Assembly (NCBI RefSeq): GCF_036013975.1
Contig: NZ_CP107904.1
Location: 6,729,001 to 6,793,000 of the forward strand
From: Kitasatospora sp. NBC_00458
GTDB taxonomy: Bacteria; Actinomycetota; Actinomycetes; Streptomycetales; Streptomycetaceae
Direction of reading: 5' to 3'
Length of the DNA: 64,000 nucleotides
Part shown: positions 1 to 13,200 of the stretch, piece by piece
How the letters are laid out: each line of letters starts with the position of its first letter
Position numbering within the stretch: the stretch's first letter is position 1
The notes under the pieces: generated by a model
Told to the model about the DNA's origin: nothing
What the model saw: only the letters and a program-made list of their open reading frames with translations
The model's database searches: none
Program-made: the position numbers and the translations under genes

Positions 1-3000
1 TGGTGGTGGCGGCGCGTGGTCGGTTGATGCAGGCGTTGCCGGCGGGTGGGGCGATGGTGTCGGTGCGTGCGGAGCTCGCGCGGGTGGAGGAGGTGCTCGC
101 CGGTTTCGGGGGGCGGGTTGCGGTTGCGGCGGTGAACGGTCCGCGGTCGGTGGTGGTCTCGGGTGAGGCCGACGCGGTGGCGCAGGCGGTGGCGCGGTTC
201 GCCGAGGAAGGCTGCAAGACGCGTGAGTTGAACGTCAGCCATGCGTTCCATTCGCCGTTGATGGATCCGATGTTGGAGGAGTTCGGTCGGGTTCTGGAGG
301 GTGTGGAGTTCGGGGTTCCGCGGATTCCCGTGGTCTCGAACGTGACGGGTGAGTTGGCGTCGGATGTGTTGTGTGAGCCCGCGTACTGGGTGCGGCATGT
401 GCGGGAGGCGGTGCTGTTCCACGAGGGTGTGCGGTCGCTGCATGCGGCGGGCGCGCGGGCGTTCGTGGAGGTGGGTCCGGACGGTGTGCTGACGGCGATG
501 GCGGCCGACACCCTGGACGGCGAGGACGTCGCCTGTGTGGCTGTTCAGCGTCGTGACCGTCCGGAGCCGTTGGCGCTGGTGCAGGGCGTCGCGGAGGCGT
601 TCGTGAACGGCGTGGCCGTGGACTGGTCGCGGCTGTTCGACGGCCAGGGCGCCCGCCGGGTGGATCTGCCGACGTATGCGTTCCAGCGCCAGCGCTACTG
701 GCTCGATGCCACGACGGGTGTCGGGGACGTGGTGTCGGCGGGGCTCGGCTCGGCGGACCATCCGCTGCTGGGCGCGGCCGTCGGCCTTGCCGGTGGGGAT
801 GGGTTGCTGTTCACGGGGCGGTTGTCGCTGCGTACGCATCCGTGGTTGGCGGATCACGCGGTGGCGGGGACGGTGTTGGTGCCGGGGACCGGCATGCTGG
901 AGCTGGCGCTGCGTGCGGGTGAGCGTGCGGGCTGTGAGCGTGTGGAGGAGTTGACGCTGGAGGCACCGTTGGTGGTGCCCGAGCGTGGTGGCGTCCAGAT
1001 CCAGCTGGCCGTCGGCGAGTTGGACGAGACGGGTCGTCGTTCGCTGACCCTGCACTCGCGGATCCATGACGAGGCTGACGGGGACCTGGAGGCCGAGTGG
1101 GTCCGCCATGCCACCGGCACGCTCGGTAGGGAGGCGGTGAGCTCGGCGGCGGGTGCGGACTGGTCGGTGTGGCCGCCGCAGGGCGCCGAGGCCGTGGACG
1201 TGTCGGACCTCTACGAGCGTTTCGCCGAGCGCGGGTTCGCCTACGGTCCGGTGTTCGCGGGGCTGCGGGCGGCGTGGCGCCGGGGCGAGGAGGTCTTCGC
1301 CGAGGTCGCCCTGCCCGCCGACGAGCAGGCCCAGGCGGCCCGTTTCGGTATCCACCCCGCCCTGCTCGATGCCGCGCTGCACGCGGTGGGGCTCGGTGAC
1401 TTCCTCGGTGAGGACGACCGGGGTCGGCTGCCGTTCGCGTGGTCGGGTGTATCGCTGTACGCGGTCGGTGCCACGGAGTTGCGCGTGCGGCTGGCACCGG
1501 CCGGTACCGATGCGGTTTCGGTCGAGGTGGCCGACACCACGGGCGCACCGGTGGCGGCGGTGGAGTCTTTGCTGATGCGCCCGGTGACGCCCGGACAGCT
1601 CACTGCCGCGCAGGTGGCGGGTCGGGAGACGCTGTTCCGTGTCGACTGGACTCCGCTTGCCGTTCCTGTCGACACGGTTGAGCCGGCCGGCCACCGATGG
1701 GCGGGGTTGGGCGAGGCACCCCGTGGTCTGGCCGATCTGGTCGGTGACCGGTTCGCGGATCTGGCGGCGCTGGGTGCGGCGGTGGACGGCGGGGCCGGAG
1801 TCCCGCAGGTGGTCGTACTTCCGGTGGTGGATGCCGCGGAGGGGCCGATCCCCGGCGGGGTCCGTGGGACTGCGGCGCGGGTGCTGGAGGCGGTGCAGGC
1901 CTGGGTCTCCGACGAGCGCTGGTCGGCCTCGCGTCTGGTCCTGCTGACCGGCGGCGCGGTCGCGCCCGAGCCGGGCGCCGCGGTGACCGACCTGGCTGCG
2001 GCCTCCGCGTGGGGACTGGTCCGGTCCGCGCAGGCGGAGCACCCGGGACGGTTCGTCCTGCTCGACGTCGATGCCGAGACCGGTGCGCAGACCGAGGCAG
2101 ACGGCGCTGAGCTCTCGGGGGTCCTGGCGTGGGCGTTGGAGGCGGGTGAGCCGCAGCTGGCGGTGCGGGGTGGCGTGGCGTTCGTGCCGCGTCTGGCGCG
2201 GGCCGTCGGTCCGGGTGCGGGGCTGGTTGCGCCGTCCGGGGTGGCCTGGCGTGCGGCGAAGGGGGCCGGCGAGACGCTGGAGGAGCTCTCCCTGGAGCCG
2301 TGTGACGCGGCCGAGGTGGTGTTGGCGCCGAACGAGGTGCGGATCTCGGTGCGTGCCGCGGGTGTCAACTTCCGTGACGTGCTGAACGCGTTGGGCATGT
2401 ACCCGGGCAATGCGGGCCTGCTCGGTTTCGAGGCGGCGGGCGTCGTGCTGGAGGTCGGCTCGGAGGTCACTCATGTGGCGGTGGGCGACCGGGTGTTCGG
2501 CCTGGTGTCCGGGGGTTTCGGTCCGGTGGCGGTGTCGGACCACCGGCTGATGGCGCGGGTTCCGGAGGGGTGGTCGTTCGCGGAGGCGGCGTCGGTGCCG
2601 TTGGTGTTCCTGACGGCGTATTACGCGTTGGTGGATCTGGGTGGTGTGCGGGCGGGTGAGTCGGTGCTGGTGCACGCGGCCGCGGGTGGTGTGGGTATGG
2701 CGGCGGTGCAGTTGGCGCGTCATCTGGGTGCGCGGGTGCTGGGGACGGCGAGTGCGGGCAAGTGGGATGTGCTGCGCGGGCTGGGTCTGGAGGAGGGGGA
2801 GATCGCCTCCTCGCGGACGTTGGAGTTCCGTGAGGCGTTCACGGCGGCGACCGGGGGTCGTGGCGTGGACGTGGTGTTGAACGCGCTGGCGTACGAGTTC
2901 GTCGATGCGTCGTTGGACCTGTTGCCGCGTGGTGGGCGGTTCCTGGAGATGGGCAAGACCGATGTCCGGGACGCGGCGGGTGTGGCGGCGGGGCGGGCGG

Positions 3001-4290
3001 GTGTGGAGTACCGGGCGTTCGATCTGATCGAGGCGGGTCCGGACCGGATCGCGGAGATGCTCGCGGAGTTGCTGTCGCTGTTCGGTGCGGGGGTGCTGCG
3101 GCCGTTGCCGGTGAGGACGTGGGACGTGCACCGGATCCAGGACGCGTTCCGGTACGTGAGTCAGGCGCGTCATGTCGGCAAGGTCGTGCTGACGGTGCCG
3201 CGTGGTGTCGATCCCGCGGGCACGGTGCTGGTGACGGGTGCGTCGGGCACGTTGGGTGCTCTGGTGGCGCGGCATCTGGTGGTGGGGCACGGGGTGCGGC
3301 GTCTGGTGCTGGCGAGTCGGCGTGGTGCGGATGCCCCGGGTGCGGCGGAGTTGGTCGCGGAGCTGACCGGGGCCGGTGCGAGTGTGACGGTGGAGGCCTG
3401 TGACGTCGCCGACCGGGACGCGCTCGCGGCGGTGCTGGCGCGGATCCCGGCGCAGGCACCGCTGACGGGGGTCGTGCACACCGCGGGTGTGCTGGACGAC
3501 GGCGTGATCGAGTCGCTCACCCCGGAGCGCTTCGACACGGTCCTGCGTCCGAAGCTGGATGCGGCCTGGCACCTGCACGAGCTCACCGAACACCTCGACC
3601 TGTCGATGTTCGTGTTGTTCTCGTCGGTGGCGGCGACGTTCGGTGCGCCGGGGCAGGGCAACTACGCCACCGCGAACGCGTTCCTGGACGGGCTGGCGCA
3701 GCACCGTCGGGCGAAGGGCCTGCCCGGGGTGTCCCTGGCGTGGGGTCTGTGGGCGGAGGCCTCCGGGATGACCGGGGCCCTGGGCGACGGCAACCTCCAG
3801 CGCATCAACCGCAACGGCGTGGAGGGGCTCTCGACCGCGGAGGCGCTCGAACTCCTCGACACCGCACAGACGATGGGCGAGCCGGTCCTGCTGCCGGCCC
3901 GCCTGGACCTGGCCGGACTGCGCGCCCAGGCCGGTAGGGCGAACGTGCCCGCACTGCTGCGCAACCTGGTGCGGGTGCCGGTACGGGCCGCGGCCGCGGC
4001 CGGGCCCGATGCGGCCGCCACGCTGACCCGCCGGCTGGCGGCGATGACCGCCGCCGAGCGCGACGCCGTGCTGCTGGACCTGGTACGGACCGAGGTCGCG
4101 GCGGTCCTCGGACACGCCTCCTCGGCGGAGATCGAGGGCAACCGCGCGTTCAACGACCTCGGCTTCGACTCGCTGACCGCCGTCGAACTGCGCAACCGCC
4201 TGAACGCGGCGACGGGCCTGCGACTGCCCGCGACGGTGATCTTCGACTACCCCACTCCGATGGCGCTGGCGGACTTCCTGCGCCTGGAGA
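1..4290 (+). other. PKS module M1 (partial): AT-DH-ER-KR-ACP, malonyl, fully reducing
   Basis: The AT is truncated at the left edge but keeps its HAFH specificity motif (residues 80-83), typical of malonyl-CoA selection. The DH has the HxxxGxxxxP histidine at His285 and the HPALLD aspartate at Asp456. The ER has the GVNFRD start and a glycine-rich NADPH loop (HAAAGGVGM). The KR has TGxxGxLG, an LDD motif (B-type) and a Tyr1221 catalytic tyrosine. The ACP attachment serine is Ser1390 in GFDSL. Predicted outcome is an unbranched saturated C2 extension. Confidence 0.93.
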
Positions 4291-7200
4291 CGACGGGTGC
4301 CGTGGCCGGAGCCGTGGCCGCGGGGGCCGGTACGTCCGTATCGGCGCCGGCGGGCGACGACGATCCGATCGTGATCGTCGGCATGAGCTGCCGACTCCCC
4401 GGGGGAGTGGGCTCTCCGGAGGACCTGTGGCAACTGGTGGCCGAAGGCCGGGACGGGATTTCGACGTTCCCGCTGGACCGCGGGTGGGCCGACGGTCTCT
4501 ATGACCCCGACCCGGAAGCGGTCGGCAAGTCCTATACCCGCGAGGGCGGGTTCCTGCACGACGCGGCCGAGTTCGATCCGTCGCTGTTCGGGATCTCGCC
4601 GCGTGAGGCGTTGGCGATGGACCCGCAGCAGCGGCTGCTGCTGGAGGCGTCGTGGGAGTCGTTCGAGCGGGCTGGTATCGACCCGTCCTCGCTGCGCGGC
4701 AGCCGGACCGGTGTCTTCGCCGGCGCGCCTTCCTCGGGATACGGAACCGGTCGACAGAACGTGCCGGAGGGCCTGGAGGGCCATCTGCTGACGGGCAACG
4801 CGGGCAGCGTTGCGTCGGGCCGTATCTCGTACACGCTGGGGTTGGAGGGTCCGGCGGTGACGGTGGACACGGCGTGTTCGTCGTCGCTGGTGGCGCTGCA
4901 CTTGGCGGTGCAGGCGTTGCGGCAGGGTGAGTGTGATCTGGCGTTGGCCGGTGGTGTGACGGTGCTGTCCACGCCGGGGCTGTTCGTGGAGTTCAGTCGT
5001 CAGCGTGGTCTGGCGGCGGACGGTCGGTGCAAGTCCTTCGCGGCCGCCGCGGACGGCACCGGCTGGGGTGAAGGCGTCGGCATGCTGCTGGTGGAGCGGC
5101 TGTCGGATGCGCGGCGCAACGGGCATCCGGTGCTGGCGGTGGTGCGGGGCAGTGCGGTGAACCAGGACGGTGCGTCGAACGGTCTGACGGCGCCGAACGG
5201 CCCGTCCCAGCAGCGGGTGATCCGCCAGGCGCTGGCCAACGCCCGTCTGACGGCCGAGCAGATCGACGCCGTGGAGGCGCACGGGACGGGCACTACGCTG
5301 GGCGACCCGATCGAGGCGCAGGCCCTGATCGCCACCTACGGTCAGGAGCGCGCGGAGGACCGGCCGCTCTGGCTCGGATCGCTGAAGTCGAACATCGGTC
5401 ACACGCAGGCGGCGGCGGGTGTCGCGGGTGTGATCAAGATGGTGATGGCGATGCGGCACGGTGTGTTGCCGCGGACGCTCCACGTAGATGAGCCGTCGTC
5501 GCAGGTGGACTGGTCGGCGGGTGCGGTGGAACTGCTGACGGAGGAGCGGGCGTGGCCGGAGACGGGTCAGCCGCGTCGTGCTGCGGTGTCGTCGTTCGGT
5601 ATCAGTGGGACGAACGCGCACACGATCCTGGAGCAGGCCCCGGCGGAGGCCCTGGTCGCGGAGTCGGCCGAGGGCGAGGACCCGGCCCGGGAATCCGTCG
5701 AGCCGTCGTCGTTGCCGGTGGTGCCGTGGGTGCTGTCGGGGAAGACCGAGGGTGCTCTGCGGGCGCAGGCTGGGAGGTTGGCGGCTTTTGCCGGTGGTCG
5801 TCCGGACGTGTCGTTGGTGGATGCCGGGTTCTCGTTGGTTTCGTCGCGTGCGGTGTTGGAGCACCGTGGTGTGGTGGTGGCGCGTGATCGGGCGGAGGCG
5901 TTGGCTGGTCTGGAGGCGCTGGCGGCGGGTGGTGGTGTCGCGGGTGTCGCGGCTGCTGGTGGGGTGGCGGTGTTGTTCTCGGGCCAGGGAGCGCAGCGTG
6001 CGGGGATGGGCCGCGGGTTGTATGGGGTGTATCCGGTGTTCGCGGCTGCGTTGGACGAGGTGTGTGGTGAGCTGGACGTGTGTCTGGCGGGTGAGTTGGC
6101 GGCTGCGGGTGTGTCGGGTGGTGTGCGTGAGGTGATGTTCGCGGATGCCGGTGGTCTGTTGGATCGGACGGTGTTCACGCAGGCCGGTCTGTTCGCGTTC
6201 GAGGTGGCGTTGTTCCGTTTGTTGGAGAGTTGGGGTGTGGCCGCGGGGTTTGTGGCGGGTCATTCGGTGGGTGAGGTGGTCGCGGCGTTCGTGGCGGGGG
6301 TGTTCTCGCTGCGGGACGCGTGTGTGGTGGTGGCGGCGCGTGGTCGGTTGATGCAGGCGTTGCCGGCGGGTGGGGCGATGGTGTCGGTGCGTGCGGAGCT
6401 CGCGCGGGTGGAGGAGGTGCTCGCCGGTTTCGGGGGGCGGGTTGGTGTTGCGGCGGTGAACGGTCCGCGGTCGGTGGTGGTCTCGGGTGAGGCCGACGCT
6501 GTGGCGGAGGTGTCTGCCGCGCTGGTTGCGGAGGGTTGCAAGACGCGTGAGTTGAACGTCAGCCATGCGTTCCATTCGCCGTTGATGGATCCGATGTTGG
6601 AGGAGTTCGGTCGGGTTCTGGAGGGTGTGGAGTTCGGGGTGCCGCGGATTCCCGTGGTCTCGAATCTGACGGGTGAGTTGGCGTCGGATGTGTTGTGTGA
6701 GCCTGGGTACTGGGTGCGGCATGTGCGGGAGGCGGTGCTGTTCCACGAGGGTGTGCGGGCTCTGTATGGGGCGGGGGCGCGGGCGTTCGTGGAGGTGGGT
6801 CCGGACGGTGTGCTGACGGCGATGGCCGCGGACACCCTGGAGGACAGTGACGGCGTCGTCTGTGTGGCTGTTCAGCGTCGTGATCGTCCGGAGCCGTTGG
6901 CGCTGGTGCAGGGCGTCGCGGAGGCGTTCGTCAACGGCGTCGCCGTGGATTGGTCGCGGCTGTTCGACGGCCAGGGTGCGCGGCGGGTGGATCTGCCGAC
7001 GTATGCGTTCCAGCGTCGGCGGTACTGGCTGGAGGAGTCGGTGCCGAGTGTGTCGGCGGGGACCGGTGGCGCGGTGGATGCGGTGTTCTGGGATGCGGTC
7101 GAGCGTGGGGACGTGGCGTCGTTGGCGGCGGACCTGCGGGTTGACGGTGAGGTGCTGGGTGAGGTGATGCCGGCGCTTTCGCAGTGGCTGACGTCGCATC

Positions 7201-10200
7201 GGCGGCAGCAGTCGGTGGAGTCGTTGCGTTACCGGGTCTCGTGGCAGGCGCTGAATGAGGTGGAGGGTGCCGACCGGGACGTCGCGGGTGTGTGGGTGCT
7301 GGTGGTGCCGGCGTCGGGTACCGGGGCGGATGCGGGTGCGCTGGTGGCGGGGTGTGTCGAGGCGTTGGAGGCTCGTGGCGCGCAGGTGCTGACGCTGGAG
7401 CTGGATGCCTCGATGTCCCGGGTGGGGGTTGCGGGGGCGTTGGGTGGGGTTGTGTCGTCGGTGGGTGGTGGGGTGCGGGGTGTGGTGTCGTTGTTGGCTT
7501 TGGCGGAGGGGGAGTCGGGGTGTGTGCCGGTGGGGTTGGGGGGTTCGTTGGTGTTGGTGCAGGGGTTGGGGGATGCGGGGGTGGAGGCGCCGTTGTGGTG
7601 TGTGACGCGGGGTGCTGTGGGGGTGGGTTCGGTGGATGTGGTGTCGAGTCCGGTGCAGGCGATGGTGTGGGGTCTGGGTCGGGTGGTGGGTTTGGAGCAT
7701 CCGGGGCGGTGGGGTGGTGTGGTGGATCTGCCGGGGATGTTGGAGGGGCGGGTGTGGGAGCGGTTGTGCGGGGTGTTGGCGGGGTCTTCGGGTGAGGATC
7801 AGGTGGCGGTGCGGGCGTCGGGGGTGTTCGGGCGTCGTCTGGTGCGGGCGGGTTCGGCCGGTTCGGCGGGTTCGGGTGGTGGGTCGTCGTGGCGGGCGTC
7901 GGGTTCGGTGTTGGTGACGGGTGGTACGGGTGCGCTGGGTTCGCATGTGGCGCGGTGGTTGGCGCGTGCGGGGGCGGAGCACCTGGTGCTGACGAGCCGT
8001 CGGGGCGGGGCTGCGCCGGGTGTGGCGGAGTTGGTGGCGGAGTTGTCGGGTGCGGGGGTGGAGGTGACGGTCGCGGCGTGTGATGTGGCTGATCGTGAGG
8101 CGTTGGCGGGGGTGCTGGCCGGGATCCCGGAGCAGTACCCGCTGACCGCCGTCATCCACACCGCCGGGGTCCTGGACGACGGCGTGGTGGACGCGCTGGA
8201 CTCGGCGCGCCTGGCAGGCGTCCTGCGGGCCAAGGCCGAATCGGCGCTTCACCTACACGAATTGACCGAAGGGCTGGACCTGTCGGCGTTCGTGCTGTTC
8301 TCGTCGGTGGCCGGTTCGATCGGTGGCGCCGGCCAGGCCAACTACGCCGCGGCCAATGCCTTCCTGGACGCTCTCGCGCACCACCGCCGGGCTGCCGGCC
8401 TCCCCGCAACCTCGGTGGCCTGGGGGCCGTGGGCGGACGGCGGCATGGCTGCCGACGATGTGCTGATCGACCAGCTGCGGCGACGTGGGATCCGCGGACT
8501 CGAACCCGAGTTGGCCATCGCCGCACTTCAGCGCGCGCTGGATGAGGACGAGACGTTCCTCGCCGTCGCCGACCTGGAATGGGAGCGGTTCGCGCCCTTC
8601 TTCACCGGCTCCCGGCCCAGCCCCCTCCTGCGTGGCTTGCTTGAGGAGGAGGGGATCCGTACAGCAGCGGCTGACACTGTCGCGGACGACTCCCGTGCGG
8701 TGTTGGTGCAGCGGTTGGTGGGGTTGTCCGAGGCGGAGCGTCGGGCTGTGGTGTTGGGTGTGGTGCGGTCCGAGGTGGCGTCTGTGTTGGGTCACTCCTC
8801 GGCGGAGGGGGTTGATGCGGTGCGGGCGTTCAAGGAGCTCGGTTTTGATTCGTTGACCGCCGTTGAGCTGCGGAATCGGTTGAATGCAGTCTTCGGACTG
8901 CGGTTGCCCGCCACGTTGGTCTTCGATTACGTTAGTCCGGCGATCTTGGTCGGTCATCTCCTGTCGGAGTTGCTCGGTGGGTCGCCGACTGCGGTTTCGG
9001 CTGCTTCGGGGGGACGGGGTTTGACCGCTACGGGGGCAGCGGTCGGCGAGGAGCCGATCGCTATTGTCGGCATGGGGTGTCGGTTTCCGGGGGGTGTGGG
9101 CTCTCCGGAGGAGTTGTGGGGTCTGCTGGCGGCCGGTCGGGATGCGGTTTCGCCGTGGCCGGTGGATCGCGGGTGGGATGTCGAGGGGTTGTACGACCCT
9201 GATCCTGAGCGGGTGGGGCGGTCGTATGTGCGTGAGGGTTCGTTCCTTGCGGATGTGGCCGGGTTCGATGCGGGGTTCTTCGGGATCTCTCCGCGAGAGG
9301 CGTTGGCGATGGATCCGCAGCAGCGGTTGCTGTTGGAGACGTCGTGGGAGGCGTTGGAGGCTGCGGGGATCGATCCGACGTCGTTGCGGGGTAGTCGGAC
9401 GGGTGTGTTCGCGGGTACCAACGGTCAGGACTACGCGACGCTGTTGATGGGTGATGCGGGTAGTCGTGAGGGTCTTGAGGGTTTCCTGGGGACGGGGAAC
9501 GCGGCGAGTGTCTTCTCGGGTCGTATCTCGTACACGCTGGGTCTGGAGGGGCCGGCGGTGACGGTGGACACGGCGTGTTCGTCGTCGCTGGTGGCGCTGC
9601 ATCTGGCCGCGCAGGCGCTGCGGCAGGGTGAGTGTGATCTGGCGTTGGCCGGTGGTGTGACGGTGATGTCGACTCCTATCGGGTTCGTGGAGTTCAGTCG
9701 TCAGCGTGGTCTGGCGGTCGATGGTCGGGTGAAGGCCTTCGCGGCCGGCGCGGACGGCACCGCGTGGGGTGAGGGCGTGGGGATGTTGCTGGTGGAGCGG
9801 TTGTCGGATGCGCGTCGTCACGGGCATCCGGTGCTGGCTCTGGTGCGCGGTAGCGCGGTGAATCAGGACGGTGCGTCGAACGGTCTGACGGCGCCGAACG
9901 GTCCGTCGCAGCAGCGGGTGATCCGGCAGGCGTTGGAGAGTGCGCGTCTGACGGCGGCTCAGGTGGATGTGGTGGAGGCGCACGGGACGGGCACGAGGTT
10001 GGGTGACCCGATCGAGGCGCAGGCGCTGCTGGCGACGTATGGCCAGGACCGTCCTGTCGAGCGGCCGTTGTGGTTGGGTTCGTTGAAGTCGAACATCGGG
10101 CATACGCAGGCTGCTGCTGGTGTGGCGGGTGTGATCAAGATGGTGATGGCGATGCGGCATGGTGTGCTGCCGCGGACGCTGCATGTGGATGAGCGGTCGT

Positions 10201-13200
10201 CGCAGGTGGACTGGTCGGCGGGTGCGGTGGAACTGCTGACGGAGGAGCGGGCGTGGCCGGAGACGGGTCAGCCGCGTCGTGCTGCGGTGTCGTCGTTCGG
10301 TATCAGTGGGACGAACGCGCACACGATCCTGGAGCAGGCCCCGGTGGAGGAGTCTGTAGAGGAGGTCGTCGAGCCGTCGTCGTTGCCGGTGGTGCCGTGG
10401 GTCTTCTCGGGGAAGACCGAGGGTGCTCTGCGGGCGCAGGCTGGGAGGTTGGCGGCTTTTGCCGGTGGTCGTCCGGACGTGTCGTTGGTGGATGCCGGGT
10501 TCTCGTTGGTTTCGTCGCGTGCGGTGTTGGAGCACCGTGGTGTGGTGGTGGCGCGTGATCGGGCGGAGGCGTTGGCTGGTCTGGAGGCGTTGGCGGCGGG
10601 TGGTGGTGTCGCGGGTGTCGCGGGTGGTGGTCGGGTGGCGGTGTTGTTCTCGGGTCAGGGTGCGCAGCGTGCGGGGATGGGTCGTGGGTTGTACGGGGTG
10701 TATCCGGTGTTCGCGGCTGCGTTGGACGAGGTGTGTGGTGAGCTGGACGTGTGTCTGGCGGGTGAGTTGGCGGCTGCGGGTGTGTCGGGTGGTGTGCGTG
10801 AGGTGATGTTCGCGGATGCCGGTGGTCTGTTGGATCGGACGGTGTTCACGCAGGCGGGGTTGTTCGCGTTCGAGGTGGCGTTGTTCCGTTTGTTGGAGAG
10901 TTGGGGTGTGGCCGCGGGGTTTGTGGCGGGTCATTCGGTGGGTGAGGTGGTCGCGGCGTTCGTGGCGGGGGTGTTCTCGCTGCGGGACGCGTGCGTGGTG
11001 GTGGCGGCGCGTGGTCGGTTGATGCAGGCGTTGCCGGCGGGTGGGGCGATGGCGTCGGTGCGTGCGGAGCTCGCGCGGGTGGAGGAGGTGCTGGCTTCCG
11101 TCGGGGGTCGGGTTGCGGTTGCGGCGGTGAACGGTCCGCGGTCGGTGGTGGTCTCGGGTGAGGCCGACGCGGTGGCGCAGGTGGCGGCCGCGCTGGTGGC
11201 GGAGGGTTGCAAGACGCGTGAGTTGAATGTGAGCCATGCGTTCCATTCGCCGTTGATGGATCCGATGTTGGAGGAGTTCGGTCGGGTTCTGGAGGGTGTG
11301 GAGTTCGGGGTTCCGCGGATTCCCGTGGTCTCGAATCTGACGGGTGAGTTGGCGTCGGATGTGTTGTGTGAGCCTGGGTACTGGGTGCGGCATGTGCGGG
11401 AGGCGGTGCTGTTCCACGAGGGTGTGCGGTCGCTGTATGGGGCGGGGGCGCGGGCGTTCGTGGAGGTGGGTCCGGACGGTGTGCTGACGGCGATGGCCGC
11501 GGACACCCTGGAGGACAGTGACGGCGTCGTCTGTGTGGCTGTTCAGCGTCGTGATCGTCCGGAGCCGTTGGCGCTGGTGCAGGGCGTCGCGGAGGCGTTC
11601 GTGAACGGCGTGGCCGTGGATTGGTCGCGGCTGTTCGACGGCCAGGGCGCGCGCCGGGTGGACCTGCCGACGTATGCGTTCCAGCACGAGCGGTACTGGA
11701 TCGACGCCACGACGGGTGTCGGGGACGTGGTGTCGGCGGGGCTCGGTTCGGCGGACCATCCGCTGCTGGGCGCGGCGGTGGCGCTCGCGGCCGGTGACGG
11801 CTTCCTGTTCACGGGCCGGTTGTCGCTGCGGACGCATCCGTGGTTGGCGGATCACGCGGTGGCGGGGACGGTGTTGGTGCCGGGGACGGGGATGCTGGAG
11901 CTGGCCTTGCGTGCCGGTGCCGAGGTCGGTTGTGAGCATGTGGAGGAGTTGACGCTGGAGGCGCCGTTGGTGGTGCCCGAGCGTGGTGGTGTCCAGATCC
12001 AGCTGGTCGTGGGCGAGTTGGACGGGACGGGTCGTCGTTCGCTGACCCTGCACTCGCGGATCCAGGGCGACGCCGAGGAGTCGGCGCAGAGTGAGTGGGT
12101 CCGCCACGCCACCGGCACACTGGCGGCTCAGGAAGCTGGCGGCGCGCGGGAGGATCTGGCGGTGTGGCCGCCGCAGGGCGCCGAGGTCGCGGACGTGTCG
12201 GACCTCTATGAGCGGTTCGCCGAGCGTGGGTTCGCCTATGGTCCGGTGTTCGCGGGTCTGCGGGCGGCGTGGCGTCGGGGCGAGGAGGTCTTCGCGGAGG
12301 TCGCGCTGCCCGTCGAGGAGCAGGCCCAGGCGGCCCGTTTCGGCATCCACCCCGCCCTGCTCGATGCGGCGCTGCACGCGGTGGCTTTGGGCGGTGTGAC
12401 GGAGGACGATCGAGGTCGTCTGCCGTTCTCCTGGTCGGGTGTGTCGTTGCACGCGGTCGGTGCGAGGGAGTTGCGGGTTCGCCTCACGCCGGTGGGTGAG
12501 GGGGCGGTTTCGCTGTTCGTGGCGGACGCCGCCGGTGTGGTGGTCGCGGCGGTGGAGTCCTTGGTGCTGCGGCCGGTGACGGCGGAGCAGGTGCGGGCTG
12601 CGCGTGGTGCGGTCCTGGGGCAGGACTCGCTGCTCCGGGTGGACTGGACCGCGCTTTCGGTGCCTGCCGACGTGGCCGGGGTAGCGGGTACGGCCTGGCT
12701 GGGTGAGCGGCCTGCCGCTCTGGTGGGGCTTGCTGGTGACGGGTTCGTGGATCTGGCTGCTCTTGGTGCGGCGGTCGATGCGGGGCTGAAGGTTCCGGGG
12801 ACGGTTGTGCTCGGGGTGTCCGGTGGGTCCGCGGATCCGGTGGTGGGTGTCCGGGAGGTTGCGGCGGGTGTTCTGGGGGTGTTGCAGGGTTGGACGGCGG
12901 ATGAGCGGTGGGCGGGTTCGCGTCTGGTGGTGGTGACGCGGGGTGCGGTGGCCGTGGAGTCCGGCGCCGGTGTCACCGATCTGGCAGCGGCGTCGGTGTG
13001 GGGTCTGGTGCGTTCGGCGCAGTCGGAGCATCCGGGTCGGATCGTGCTGGTGGACGTCGACGGTGAGGTGTCCGGTGTCCTGCCGGGGCTGCTGGCCTGT
13101 GACGAGCCGCAGGTGGCGGTGCGCGGTGGTGCGGCGTTCGTGCCGCAGCTGGCGCGGGTGGAGCGGAGCGCTCCGGCCGGCGGGGGCGAGCCTGCCGGCG

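Noticed and set aside
3..5. GTG at position 3 as the start of PKS A
   Set aside because: The translation begins in the middle of an AT, after the active-site serine region; the same VVAARGRLMQ sequence is internal in the other copies. The gene is 5'-truncated by the window.
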